A stretch of DNA of 64,000 nt from CAVSIS01 sp963814875 (GCA_963814875.1 CAWFFJ010000034.1:1-64000), one strand, 5' to 3'. Shown: positions 35,486 through 44,677, counted from the stretch's first letter. Notes: generated by a model from the letters alone, not told the origin. Numbers and translations: made by a program.

Positions 35486-35803
35486 CTAGCTCTTCTGGTG
35501 TGTGCTGACGTCGATGCGGTTGGCGACGCGTTCGCCGTTTTCGGGGGTGTACTCGACCTTGACCCGCTCCCCGAGCTTGAGATTGTCCAGGGCCACCTCG
35601 TGATCGCCACGCATGACGGTGGCATCCGGTGCGAGGGCGAACTGTTTGGTCTCGTTGGCTCGGCGGATCCAGAGGGTGTTCGACTGGCTGTCGGCCTTGG
35701 CGACCACGCCGTACGCGATGTCGAGATGGGCCGCAGCCATCGCGGAGGTTGCCAGACCGAGCCCCACAACCAACGCGAAAATGATGACGGTCTTCGAACG
35801 CAT
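35486..35803 (-). CDS. small exported protein (DUF5666/OB-like), unknown function
   Basis: This 105-residue protein begins at the ATG at 35803 after AGGAGAAA. A signal peptide (SKTVIIFALVVGLGLATSAMA) is followed by about 80 residues of beta-rich sequence. YGVVAKADSQSNTLWIRR, then LDNLKLGERVKVEYTPENG, is the rhythm of small OB-like or DUF5666-type proteins that bind or modify surface ligands. No catalytic motif is seen. It has its own promoter and terminator and is one of the few genes here with an AT-rich upstream region, suggesting strong or regulated expression. Confidence 0.75.
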   Translation of the reverse strand: MRSKTVIIFALVVGLGLATSAMAAAHLDIAYGVVAKADSQSNTLWIRRANETKQFALAPDATVMRGDHEVALDNLKLGERVKVEYTPENGERVANRIDVSTHQKS

Positions 35804-35862
35804 GAGTTTTCTCCTTTCGGCCGGCGCGATGTCACCCGGCTCGAGAGATTCATCCGCATTTT

Positions 35863-35910
35863 TTGTGCCACTCGAACACAAGTTATTGTTGCATATAGCG
35901 TTGAAGTCAA
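35863..35910 (-). promoter_or_regulatory. promoter with inverted repeat at the start site
   Basis: On the minus strand TTGACT (35905-35910) and AATAAC (35882-35887) are 17 bases apart, matching five and four consensus positions. Immediately downstream, TTGTGCCACTCGAACACAA (35863-35881) is an inverted repeat (TTGTG-N9-CACAA) covering the expected transcription start, a typical repressor position. It drives the small exported protein. The regulator is unknown. From 35911 to 36176 I see no supported gene. Confidence 0.5.
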
Positions 35911-36176
35911 ACCTCGGTCGCGCACCGAAGGCCCGGGAGGCTTGAGACACGCCACTCTGACATGTCATCCGAGGTTGTGCCGACCGTCGCGGCTCCATGC
36001 CAGGTCACCGTTCTCGTCGGGGAACAGCCAGGTGGAAGGGACCTCTCGTGACGGCGTACGTTCTCCAAACGACACCGGAGGGCGCCGATTCGGCGCTGCC
36101 GTGAACCCCTCGCAGACCGCGGGGCGTAGTCCCGGGAGGCGGCGCGACGTCCCGACTGCCGCCAGGGGTCCTCGCC

Positions 36177-37148
36177 CTACGTACTGCTCGAGAACGGTAT
36201 CCGTCCGCTGGCGAGGCGTGCAGCGTGCCACGCCACAAATGTCAATGGCACCGCCGCCAGGACGTCAATGACGTAGTGGTAGCTGAGCAGGACGGTCGAG
36301 GCGATGAGTAGCGCGGCAAGCGGCAGCATCGCGCGGTACAGCCAGCGCAGACGGCGTAGGGCGCAGGCGAGAGCGGCCAGCGTGACCATGGTGTGTCCGG
36401 ACGGAAACACGTCGCTCTTGGTGGTCTCCAACTGGTCGAGATGGGTGCGGATGGCGCCGCCCACGAGGCCGTCCGGAAGCGTGGCGTAGCGCTCGCTCGC
36501 GATGCCTGTGCGGGGGCCGTAGGCGGGTACGGCGAAGTACCCGGCGTACGACACGAGAAAGGTGAAGACGAGCACGGCAGTCACCCGCGGCAGGTTGGGG
36601 TCCCGACGCCAGGCAAGAGCGATCACCACCGCCAGGGGTATGAAGTAGAACGAGGCATAGGCGAGGGTGAGTAGGTCGGCGCCCCAGGCGGGCAGGTGGA
36701 GGGTCGCGAGCGCGGTCTGCAGCTCGACCCCGAGCAGCGAGCGATCGAGACTGGTGAGCAGCTCGTCCCGGATGGGCGGGTGGTCGACCAGCACCAACGC
36801 GCCGACGTTAAGGTAGATGTAGACGATCACCGGGAATGGCGCGAGCTCGCGCAACCAGTATCGCCACGGCGGCGAGCCCGCTTCGGTGAGCCGGATCAGG
36901 GCGAAGTAGGCGACGGCGGTGGCAATCGGGCCGATCACCGCGCCGGGTCCCAGGATGGCAAGATAGCGCAGCGCCATCAGGGCCATGAGAGCGAGCGCGA
37001 CGAACAGAGTCGTTTCGGCGGGACGGGGGGTAGGTAGCCAGGCGAGGACCGAGTTCCATGCCGAGATCGGCACCGCCTCGGTTGAGGCGGCGTCGCTGAG
37101 CGGAGCTTGCGGATCGCCGGTGCCGCGCATGACGTACCCGGGGGTCAT
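36177..37148 (-). CDS. PAP2-superfamily membrane phosphatase
   Basis: This 323-residue protein has six or more membrane spans and the PAP2 signature: SDVFPSGHTMVTLAALACAL holds the central His, and LLSYHYVIDVLAAVPLT holds the second His. The first motif, KxxxxxxRP, is degenerate or replaced. Related proteins include inositol phosphorylceramide synthase-like and undecaprenyl-diphosphate phosphatases, and SYHYVIDV is common in the former group. A lipid-phosphate substrate is likely. Starts at 37148 and 37130 are both possible; neither has a clear ribosome site. Confidence 0.82.
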   Translation of the reverse strand: MTPGYVMRGTGDPQAPLSDAASTEAVPISAWNSVLAWLPTPRPAETTLFVALALMALMALRYLAILGPGAVIGPIATAVAYFALIRLTEAGSPPWRYWLRELAPFPVIVYIYLNVGALVLVDHPPIRDELLTSLDRSLLGVELQTALATLHLPAWGADLLTLAYASFYFIPLAVVIALAWRRDPNLPRVTAVLVFTFLVSYAGYFAVPAYGPRTGIASERYATLPDGLVGGAIRTHLDQLETTKSDVFPSGHTMVTLAALACALRRLRWLYRAMLPLAALLIASTVLLSYHYVIDVLAAVPLTFVAWHAARLASGRIPFSSST

Positions 37149-37298
37149 TCTACGCCACGCGCGGGGCAAGCAACGGCCGGTCTCTTCTCCTCCCGCGCGC
37201 GATGTGCGCAGCACATCGAAGGACCTCATAGGGTACAGCCCCTCGAGACCGCGCTGAAGCACGGCCTGGGCTCAGCAGGGCCTGTGCCCAGAAAGGTC

Positions 37299-38270
37299 CT
37301 AGATCCCGCCGCCGTTCTCGAAACGTTCGCTGGTGAAGCTCGACTGTGCAACCCGGCTGCCCGGCGGGACGTTGCGCGTCAGCCACACGTTGCCCCCGAT
37401 GACCGATCCTGCGCCGATGGTGACGCGGCCAAGGATGGTCGCACCGGAGTAGATCGTGACGTCGTCCTCGATGATCGGGTGACGTTCCATGCCCTTGATC
37501 GGGTGGCCGTGCTCGTCGAGAGGGAAGCTCTTGGCGCCCAGGGTGACGCCCTGGTAGACCCGAACGCGGTCGCCGATGCGGCAGGTCTCGCCGATGACGA
37601 CCCCGGTGCCGTGGTCGATGAAGAAGCGCTCGCCGATCGCGGCGCCGGGGTGGATGTCGATCCCCGTCAGGCTGTGGGCGTGCTCCGAGATGAGGCGAGG
37701 GATGAGTGGGACGCCGAGCCGCTCGAGCTGGTGGGCGATGCGATGGCTGGTCACGGCGAGCACACCGGGGTAGCAGAAGATCGCCTCTGCCGGGCTCGGA
37801 GCTGCGGGATCACCCTCGTAGGCCGCGACTGCGTCCAGAGCGAGCAGCCGCCGGGTCTCGGGGAGCGAACGCAGGAACTCGGCGGTGATCTGCTTCGCTT
37901 GCGACAGACACTGGGCGAGCACGCGATCGCCGGGTTCGCGGGCACACGCGAAGCACAGGCCGCGGTGGACCTCATCGACCATGATGAGCGAGGCGCGGTG
38001 GAGGGTGGCGCCGAGGTGGTAGAAGAGGCTCTCGTCGGTGACGTCGCGGTTTCCGAAGAACCCGGGGAAGAGCACCGCCCGCAGCAGCTCGACCATCTGG
38101 ATGATCTCGTCCCGGGAGGGAAGCGGGTGGCCCTGAAAGGTGCGCCGCAGAGAGGTAGCGAGGCAGTCCTTCTGTGCGTCCAGGGTGGCGACGACCTCGG
38201 TCAGGGCGTGATCGACCTCACCCACGCTGTGGTTGTGGAACTGGGGCTCGAAGATGGGCAAGTCGGCCAT
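37299..38270 (-). CDS. cysE: serine O-acetyltransferase (long form)
   Basis: This 323-residue enzyme transfers acetyl from acetyl-CoA to serine, the first step of cysteine synthesis. The helical N-terminal domain (to about residue 180) is longer than in EpsC. The left-handed beta-helix then follows, with HPGAAIGERFFIDHGTGVVI, the catalytic His/Asp pair in IDIHPGA and IDHGTG, and the GVTLGAKSF loop. The C-terminus ends in FENGGGI and could carry the Ile that docks into cysteine synthase; a terminal Ile is the known requirement. The ATG at 38270 has GAGG nearby. A hairpin (38283-38303) sits just upstream of the start. Confidence 0.88.
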   Translation of the reverse strand: MADLPIFEPQFHNHSVGEVDHALTEVVATLDAQKDCLATSLRRTFQGHPLPSRDEIIQMVELLRAVLFPGFFGNRDVTDESLFYHLGATLHRASLIMVDEVHRGLCFACAREPGDRVLAQCLSQAKQITAEFLRSLPETRRLLALDAVAAYEGDPAAPSPAEAIFCYPGVLAVTSHRIAHQLERLGVPLIPRLISEHAHSLTGIDIHPGAAIGERFFIDHGTGVVIGETCRIGDRVRVYQGVTLGAKSFPLDEHGHPIKGMERHPIIEDDVTIYSGATILGRVTIGAGSVIGGNVWLTRNVPPGSRVAQSSFTSERFENGGGI

Positions 38271-38337
38271 CGGGTGCCTCCCGGGTCGGGAAACACCCGA
38301 CCCCCGTAGCCTAGTCCCGGATGGGCGCCGGCCCAAC

Positions 38338-38514
38338 CACCAAGACACCAAACAAGCAAGACATCGCGAGGCCAAGGGTGATTCGGGGCGCTCGCTCCTT
38401 GTTCGAGCGAGACGTTGCGAAGGGCCTGTCGACGGGGTTTGGAAACCGCTCGGGCTCAGGAGAATTCGAGCCCAAGCGCGGCCATGCGATGGCTTGGTGT
38501 CTTCGTGGTTCTTC
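38338..38514. repeat. CACCAAGACACC-family inverted-repeat element
   Basis: The left arm is ACCACCAAGACACCAAACAA (38338-38368 in full). The right arm is GCGATGGCTTGGTGTCTTCG continuing TGGTTCTT (38487-38514). It fills the 250 bases between cysE and the stop of the zinc peptidase gene. The right arm ends six bases from that stop. The length (177 bases) is nearly the same as the copy at 21359-21537 (179 bases). Confidence 0.7.
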
Positions 38515-38520
38515 CGGCGC

Positions 38521-39390
38521 CTACGGCTCCGCCGCCGAGAAGGTGTCGCAGTCGTTCATGTCTCCACTCGCGAATCCCTGTCGGAACCACCGCACCCGCT
38601 GCGCCGAGCTGCCGTGGGTGAACGAGTCGGGAACAACGTACCCGCGTGACTGGCGCTGGATGCGGTCGTCGCCGATCGCGCTGGCGGCGTTGAGCGCCTC
38701 CTCGATGTCGCCGGGCTCCAGGATGCTCCGACTGCGTTGTGCGTGATACGCCCACACGCCGGCCAGGCAGTCGGCCTGCAGCTCGAGCCGCACCGAGAGA
38801 GCGTTGGCCCCGGCCTCGTCGGTGCGGCCTTGCAGGCGGCGGACCTGGTCCGAGATGCCGAGCAGGTTCTGGACATGGTGCCCGATCTCGTGGGCGATGA
38901 CGTAGGCCTGCGCGAAGTCGCCGGGAGCGTGGAACCGGCTCCGCAGCTCGTCATAGAAGGCGAGGTCGATGTAGACCTTTTGGTCGCCGGGGCAGTAGAA
39001 CGGGCCCATGGCGGCTTCGCCGAGCCCGCACGCGGACCGGGTCGCGCCGGAGAAGAGGACAAGTGTCGGCGCCTGGTAGCGGGTGCCGCGGCTCGCAAAG
39101 ATCTCGCTCCACGTGTCTTCGGTTTCGGCGAGCACGGCCGACACGAAGTCGGCACCCTCGTCCGCGGCGCCCGGTCCCGCGCCGGAAGGCTCGACGGAGG
39201 CCGAGGGCGGCAGGCTGTCACTCGGCATCTGCTGCAGCAGCTGGGTCGGGTCCACGCCCAGCAACAGCGCGATCACGACGACAACCAGCAGCCCGACACC
39301 GCCCAGGCCACCGACGGCGACCCCACGCCCGACGCTCATGCCGCGCCGATCCTCGACGTTCGAGCTTCTGCGCCCTTCCCGCCAACGCAT
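38521..39390 (-). CDS. YpfJ/KPN_02809-type neutral zinc metallopeptidase
   Basis: This 289-residue protein starts at the ATG at 39390 after GGAGGACC. The N-terminal MRWREGRRSSNVEDRRG is the typical opening of this family, followed by one membrane span (GLLVVVVIALLLGV). The peptidase domain carries AYVIAHEIGHHVQNLLG, the HExxH-type zinc site, then LELQADCLAGVWAYHA with the third ligand, and ends with SCDTF-like NDCDTFSA. GPFYCPGDQKVYIDLAFYDEL is diagnostic. It faces the periplasm as a type II membrane protein. Substrates are unknown. Confidence 0.9.
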   Translation of the reverse strand: MRWREGRRSSNVEDRRGMSVGRGVAVGGLGGVGLLVVVVIALLLGVDPTQLLQQMPSDSLPPSASVEPSGAGPGAADEGADFVSAVLAETEDTWSEIFASRGTRYQAPTLVLFSGATRSACGLGEAAMGPFYCPGDQKVYIDLAFYDELRSRFHAPGDFAQAYVIAHEIGHHVQNLLGISDQVRRLQGRTDEAGANALSVRLELQADCLAGVWAYHAQRSRSILEPGDIEEALNAASAIGDDRIQRQSRGYVVPDSFTHGSSAQRVRWFRQGFASGDMNDCDTFSAAEP

Positions 39391-39460
39391 GGCCCGGTCC
39401 TCCCTCGACTTTCGATCGACAGGGCAAGGATAGTCCATTCCGAAAACCGTCGTTGCCCCC

Positions 39461-39489
39461 TTGCGATCGGACCAATCCCGCATTATGAT
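39461..39489 (+). promoter_or_regulatory. sigma-70-type promoter
   Basis: TTGCGA (39461-39466) and TATGAT (39484-39489) are separated by exactly 17 bases and match four and five consensus positions. It lies 51 bases before the start of the exported-protein gene at 39540 and diverges from the zinc peptidase gene. Confidence 0.62.
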
Positions 39490-39539
39490 TGCGATCGATT
39501 CCTACATTCGAGGCGACCTGGGGACGGAGGAGAATGGAA

Positions 39540-40918
39540 ATGAAGACGCGAAGACTGGGTATCGTGGTGGTTGCGGCCGCCTCCCTGCTCGTGCCGGCAG
39601 TGGCCGGGGCCGGGCAGAAGCCGCCGATCCTGCCGTCAAACCCGCAGGCGAACATCTTCCTGGAGAACAGTCTGGTTCGGATCTCGGTCGAGAACACCGA
39701 CGGCAACTTCGGCATCGGCACGTCATCCACGAACGCCAGACCCTGCGAGTCGCTCCTGTACGGCTTCAGTTGCGGAGGCTCCAGCTCCACGACCAACATC
39801 AAGGTGCGGGTCGACGGCCAGGTCTGGGATCTGGCCGATCAGACCGGCAACTGCGACGGCGAGGCCACCTATGTGTCCTCGATCGTCGTCGGCGGCTCGA
39901 TCGAGAGCCGCTGGACGATCCCGTCGCCAGCCCTGTCTGTCCTGGTGAAGCACACCCCGGTGCTGTTCGACGCCACCACCGGGGCGATCCTGACCGAGAC
40001 CTTCGTGACCAACAACGACCCCACCGGCGCACCGCACGACATCGGCGTGCTCTACGAGTACGACACCGAGGTCGCGGGCAACGACTCGTCCGAGATCGCG
40101 GCCGGCGGCACCTGGTACCCCAACGAGACCTGCTTCGCGAGCGTGCCCTTCACCTACTGGGAGGCGTTCGAGGACCAGGTCCCGCCCCAGGCCGGGGACC
40201 TCATCGGGCGCGGGACGGTCACCGGCGGTGGCGCGGTGACGCCGGACCGGTTCGCGATCGGCTACTGGGGCGACATGTACGACGCCTGCTGGGACTACAC
40301 CTGCAGCGGCGACCCCTACGGCGACTCGGCGGTGATCTACTGGTGGGACGAGGATTCGGTCGCGGCGAGCGCAACCCGTCGGGTCGGCACCTACTACGGC
40401 GTCGGCAACGTGCAGGTCGCCGAGGGCGACCTCGCGATCAGCCTCTCGGCGCCCTCCACCCTGCAGTGCGACGGCACGGACATCACGCCCAACCCGTTCG
40501 GTCTCACGGCCTTCGTCACCAACACCACGGGCGGGACCTGCACCAACGTGGTCGCGACCCTCACCCCGAGCGCGGCCTCGAGCACCGGCGACCCGCTGAT
40601 GGTCAACCTGGGGTCGCTGACCTCCGGTCAGACCCTGCAGGCGTTCTGGAACGTGACCGCCAGCGGCGACCCGTGCGGCAGGGCGCTCGGGTACACGGTC
40701 GAGGTGGTGTCGGCCGACTGTGCGAGACGAACAGCGCCGACGACACTGTCACGGTGCCGTGCTGCACCGGCGAGATCACACCGACGCCCACGTCGACACC
40801 CCGGGTGACGCCGACGCCGTTCGAGCCGGTGCCCGCCCTCGGCCGCGGCGGCCTGCTGGTCTTCGTCGGCCTGCTCGCAGCGCTCGGCGCCGGTCTGCTC
40901 TTCCTGCGCCGGACCTGA
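39540..40918 (+). CDS. exported beta-rich protein with VPALG/IPTL-like sorting tail, frameshifted near 40721
   Basis: About 459 residues once a one-base shift is allowed. The ATG at 39540 is nine bases after GGAGG (a second ATG at 39534 is too close), followed by a signal peptide (RLGIVVVAAASLLVPAVAGA). The body is rich in Thr, Gly, Asp and Cys with no catalytic motif. The frame breaks near 40719-40723: VEVVSADC is in one frame and ETNSADDTVTVPCCTG in the next, as if one base were missing. The tail has a Thr/Pro linker, then PVPALGRGGLLVFVGLLAAL and a final Arg-Arg. That is the motif, membrane helix and basic end order of IPTL/PEP-type sorting signals. Confidence 0.72.
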
Positions 40919-40939
40919 GCGGAACGTCGTTCTGAACTG

Positions 40940-40968
40940 ACGGGCCGGGAGCGATGCTCCCGGCCCGT
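40940..40968 (+). terminator. strong rho-independent-type hairpin
   Basis: ACGGGCCGGGAGC and GCTCCCGGCCCGT form a 13-base perfect stem with a 3-base loop, 21 bases after the gene end, followed by TGTTGTGG. Confidence 0.78.
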
Positions 40969-41102
40969 TGTTGTGGGGTCCTCGCCGTCGAGGGTGCCAA
41001 CGCGTGCCCGAGCGGCAGGAATACCGCTCCGAAGGCGGGCCTTGTGATGTTGTGGGGATGGCCCGGTTTGCGTGTACGGGCCTCCAGGTGGGGCGACATG
41101 GC

Positions 41103-41759
41103 ATGACGCAGAAGTGGACTGCATGCTGGGTAACGGTGCTGGTGTTCGTGGCAAGCACCGGTGTCGCCTGTCGCTCCGCCTACTACGCGGCCTGGGAGCA
41201 GCTCGGGCGCGAGAAACGTGACCTGCTGCGAAACGACGTCGAGAAGGTCGCCGTCGACCAGAAGCGGGCGGCGGAGAGCTTCACCACCGCGCTCGACCGA
41301 TTGCGTGCGCTCGGCACCCTCGACGCGCCCGAGCTCGAGCACCGGTACGACACGCTCAAGGCCGACCTCGCACGTGCGGAGGACCGGGCCGGAACAGTGC
41401 GTGCGCGGATCCGCTCCATCGAGGGCATCTCGTCCGATCTGTTCGAGGAGTGGGAGCGCGAGATCGAGACCATGACGAGCAGCGACCTCAAGCAGAAGAG
41501 CCGCGCGAAGCTCGCGGCCACTCGCAGCCGGTACAACACCCTGCACCGCACCCTGGTGCGGGCTGAGGCGAGCATGGACCCGGTGCTCGCCCGGCTGCGG
41601 GACCAGGTGCTGTACCTCAAGCACAACCTCAACGCCAAGGCGGTCTCCGGCCTGGATGTCCAGGTCGGAGAGATCGAAGCCGATGTCCGGGACCTCGTCG
41701 AGAAGATGCGGAGCTCGATCGCCGAGGCCGAGGCCTTTCTCGGAACGCTGGAGGATTGA
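41103..41759 (+). CDS. DUF2959 family envelope protein
   Basis: This 218-residue protein has a signal-like N-terminus (WVTVLVFVASTGVACRSAYY). The Cys at the end of the hydrophobic segment could be lipidated, although the residues before it do not fit the lipobox well. The rest is almost entirely helical and charged, with coiled-coil-like heptads and the DUF2959 opening YYAAWEQLGREKRDLLRN. The closing LVEKMRSSIAEAEAFLGTL is also typical. The family has no known function; a periplasmic structural or adaptor role is plausible. It may be co-transcribed with the hydrolase gene 44 bases downstream. Confidence 0.82.
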   Translation: MTQKWTACWVTVLVFVASTGVACRSAYYAAWEQLGREKRDLLRNDVEKVAVDQKRAAESFTTALDRLRALGTLDAPELEHRYDTLKADLARAEDRAGTVRARIRSIEGISSDLFEEWEREIETMTSSDLKQKSRAKLAATRSRYNTLHRTLVRAEASMDPVLARLRDQVLYLKHNLNAKAVSGLDVQVGEIEADVRDLVEKMRSSIAEAEAFLGTLED

Positions 41760-41803
41760 CCCCGACCGCGACATCTCCTGCCGCGGCCGACTGGAGGAGC
41801 TCC

Positions 41804-42655
41804 ATGAGACTCGGACTCATCATAATGTGCTTCCTGGGTGCTTTCGCAATCGTTGCGGGTGACGCTGCAGGTGACGACTACGTCGAGCGGATGGCACGGG
41901 AGCACCGTGACGACGTGCCGGTCGCGAGCCCCGCAACCGCCGCGGCACCCGCGGCACCGGTCACCTCCGTCGAGGTCCGCTACGCCACCGTCGGCGGGCA
42001 CGAGGTGACCGGGTATCTCGCGCGGCCGGAAGGCGTGGAGCAGGGTATCCCGGGCGTGATCGTCATCCACGAGTGGTGGGGTCTGAACGACAACATCCGG
42101 GCGATGGCGCGTCAGCTCGCCGGCCAAGGCTACGCCGCCCTCGCGGTCGACCTCTACGGTGGCGCCGTCGCCCAGACCCCCGACGAGGCACGCAAGCTGA
42201 TGCAGGCGGCGATGGCGGACACCGCTGCCGCCGACTCCAACCTGCGCCAGGCCTACGCGTACCTCGCGGACCGGCTCAAGGCGCCGCGGGTGGCCAGTCT
42301 GGGATGGTGCTTCGGGGGCGGGTGGTCGCTCGAGACCGCGCTGCTGTTCCCGAAGCAGCTCGACGCGACGGTGATCTACTACGGGCATCTGGTCCTCGAC
42401 CGCGACCGTCTCGCCCCGCTCGAGGTTCCGATCCTGGGCCAGTTCGGGGCCGAGGACCGGGGCATCCCGGTCGACGACGTGCACGCGTTCGAGTCGACGT
42501 TGAAGGCGCTCGGCAAGGACGCGACGATCGTCGTCTACCCCGACGCGGGCCACGCCTTCGCCAACCCCTCCGGCCAGGGCTACCGACCCGAGGTCGCCGA
42601 GAAGGCCTGGCACAGGACGCTGGAGTTCCTCGCTGCGCATCTGAAGACCGGCTGA
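41804..42655 (+). CDS. exported dienelactone-hydrolase family protein
   Basis: This 283-residue protein starts at the ATG at 41804 after GGAGGAGC, with a signal peptide (LGLIIMCFLGAFAIVAGDAAG). The domain has IVIHEWWGLNDNIRAMARQL (oxyanion region), AVDLYGG, the nucleophile Cys in LGWCFGGGWSLETALL, Asp in FGAEDRGIPVDD and His in DAGHAFANPSG. That is the Cys-His-Asp triad of dienelactone hydrolases. Periplasmic location is less usual for the classical enzyme of aromatic degradation, and no degradation genes are nearby. It may act on lactones or esters generally. Confidence 0.87.
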   Translation: MRLGLIIMCFLGAFAIVAGDAAGDDYVERMAREHRDDVPVASPATAAAPAAPVTSVEVRYATVGGHEVTGYLARPEGVEQGIPGVIVIHEWWGLNDNIRAMARQLAGQGYAALAVDLYGGAVAQTPDEARKLMQAAMADTAAADSNLRQAYAYLADRLKAPRVASLGWCFGGGWSLETALLFPKQLDATVIYYGHLVLDRDRLAPLEVPILGQFGAEDRGIPVDDVHAFESTLKALGKDATIVVYPDAGHAFANPSGQGYRPEVAEKAWHRTLEFLAAHLKTG

Positions 42656-42783
42656 CCAGCCCCCAGGACCTCGCGGCGTTCGTCCGGGCGGGTGGCGAAC
42701 CGATCCGCTCGGGCCGACGTTATCCGAAACGACCGGCGGCAAGGGCGCGGCCGGTGCATCCAGGTGCACAACGCGGAGGGTCG

Positions 42784-44670
42784 ATGCGGAGCAAGCGATG
42801 GCGGACGTGGGTCGGGTGCGGACTGGCGGTGGTCCTTTCCGGTGTCTTGTGCGCGCAGGCGGCCGAGGAGGAGCTCGTTCCGGGCAGCCCCGAGGAGCTC
42901 CGGGCTCGGCTCGGTACGATTCTCACCGAGACCAAGACGCCGGGGGTCGGCTACGCGCTGATCTCTCGCGAGGGGACCCTCGAGGCGGCCGGGGTCGGCG
43001 TCGCCGACATCGCATCCGGACGGCCCGCCACCGGCGACACCCTCTTCCGGATCGGCTCGATCTCGAAGATGTTCGTGTCGATGTCGGTCCTCTCGCTGGT
43101 CGAGGAGGGGCGGCTCAACCTCCATGACCGGCTTGCCGATCTCGCGCCCGAGATCTGGCTCGCGAACCCCTGGGAGCGCTCCGACCCGGTGCGGATCGTC
43201 AACCTGCTCGAGCACACCGCCGGGTTCGACGACATCTCGCTCGCCGAGTACGCGCACCAGATCCCGGACGACGCGCCGCTGACCGATGGCCTCGGCTTCA
43301 GGCCCGAGGGGCGACGGGCGCGGTGGCGACCCGGCACGCGCATGTCTTACTGCAACATGGGGCCGCCGGTGGCGGCGCGGGTGGTCGAGAAGCTCACCGG
43401 CCAGCGCTACGAGAGCTTCGTCGCCGACCGGTTTTTCGCGCCGCTCGAGATGCGGACGGCCACCTTCTTCGAGCCCGCGGCCGGAACCGATGCCGCGACC
43501 CTCTACTTCAGCGACGGAGTGACTCCCGAGCCCTACTGGCACATCCTGGTACGGCCGTCGGGAGCGATCAACGCCTCCGCAGCGGACATGGCGCACCTGG
43601 TCCTGATGCTGCTCGATCGCGGCAGCTACGACGGACGGTCCGTCCTCTCCGAGGAGTCGGTGGCACGGATGGAGCGCCCCGAGACGACGCTCGCCGCACG
43701 GGCGGGGCTCACCAACGGTTACGGTCTCAACAACTACGCGTTCCGCGTGCGGTCGTTCGTGTTCCACGGCCACGACGGCGGCGTCAACGGCGGCCTGGCA
43801 TCGCTCGGGTATCTCCCAGAGCACGGTCTCGGGTACGTGTTCTTGATCAACTCGGGGTCGATCGACGCCTTCCGTCGGATCCGCTCGCTTCTGGCCGGCT
43901 ACCTCACGCGAGAGCTGCCCGAGCCGGATCCGCCGCCGTCGGTTCCGATTCCACCCGAGGTGACCCGACGGTGGGCCGGGTGGTATGGGCCCGGAAGCCC
44001 GCGGCAGGAGAACCTCCGCTTCATCGAGCGTCTGCTCGATGTCAGGCGGGTCAGCTTCTCGGGCGAGACGCTCACGGTCGCGCCCCTGCTCGGCACGAGC
44101 GACCGCTACCTCCATCTCGGAGACCGGCTTTTCCGACATGAGAAGTGGCCGTCCGCGAACCTGGTCCTGGTCGACGACCCGGACTCCGGACCGCTACTCC
44201 AGTGGGGTACGGACACGATCGAGCGCGAGCCGGCGGCACTGGTCTGGTTCCAGACGGCGGTCGCGGGGGCGACGCTGGCGCTGCTCGCCTCGATCGTGAT
44301 CGTGGCTCCGGTATGGTTCGGACAGCGGCTCCTGCGGGGACGCTTCCGGGGCGAACGGCGGCTCGGCGTGCTCGGCTGGCCGTTCGCTGCTGCGGCGAGC
44401 CTCGCGGCGGTCGCGGGGATCTTCGTCGCTGCGGGCGAGAATGTGATTCCCCGCCTGGGTGTGCTGAGCGCATGGTCGGCGGGCCTGTTCGCGGCGACTC
44501 TGGCCTTCGCCGCGCTGTCCTTGGCCGCCGTCGGCACCACCTTCAGGGCCCGACGTGAGCGGCTCGCGCGATCGACCCTCCCCTACGCGCGGGCGGTCGC
44601 CGTGGCGGCGTTCATAGCCGCCTGCTACCTCGCCTGGTGGGGCTGGATCGGAGTCCGCACCTGGGTATGA
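42784..44670 (+). CDS. membrane-anchored beta-lactamase-family serine hydrolase
   Basis: This 628-residue protein starts at the ATG at 42784 after GGAGGG, with a signal peptide. The class C beta-lactamase/PBP-like domain has SxxK at Ser92-Lys95 (RIGSISKMFVSM), the YxN motif in MSYCNMGPPVAARVV and an HxG-type GHDGGVNGGLAS region. The domain ends near residue 400. A beta-rich linker follows, then about four C-terminal membrane spans. This arrangement matches esterase EstB-like or D-amino-acid-peptidase-like hydrolases anchored in the inner membrane. The substrate is unknown, and resistance should not be assumed. Confidence 0.88.
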   Translation: MRSKRWRTWVGCGLAVVLSGVLCAQAAEEELVPGSPEELRARLGTILTETKTPGVGYALISREGTLEAAGVGVADIASGRPATGDTLFRIGSISKMFVSMSVLSLVEEGRLNLHDRLADLAPEIWLANPWERSDPVRIVNLLEHTAGFDDISLAEYAHQIPDDAPLTDGLGFRPEGRRARWRPGTRMSYCNMGPPVAARVVEKLTGQRYESFVADRFFAPLEMRTATFFEPAAGTDAATLYFSDGVTPEPYWHILVRPSGAINASAADMAHLVLMLLDRGSYDGRSVLSEESVARMERPETTLAARAGLTNGYGLNNYAFRVRSFVFHGHDGGVNGGLASLGYLPEHGLGYVFLINSGSIDAFRRIRSLLAGYLTRELPEPDPPPSVPIPPEVTRRWAGWYGPGSPRQENLRFIERLLDVRRVSFSGETLTVAPLLGTSDRYLHLGDRLFRHEKWPSANLVLVDDPDSGPLLQWGTDTIEREPAALVWFQTAVAGATLALLASIVIVAPVWFGQRLLRGRFRGERRLGVLGWPFAAAASLAAVAGIFVAAGENVIPRLGVLSAWSAGLFAATLAFAALSLAAVGTTFRARRERLARSTLPYARAVAVAAFIAACYLAWWGWIGVRTWV

Positions 44671-44677
44671 TCTCCTC

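Noticed and set aside
35965..36231. Minus-strand frame between the PAP2 and small exported protein genes
   Set aside because: Ends with a slightly protein-like TWLFPDENGDLAWS stretch, but the rest is Arg/Pro-rich, there is no ribosome site, and it overlaps the PAP2 end.
42784..44670. Antibiotic-resistance beta-lactamase
   Set aside because: The SxxK/YxN motifs are shared by many esterases and peptidases, and the C-terminal membrane spans are unlike secreted class C beta-lactamases.
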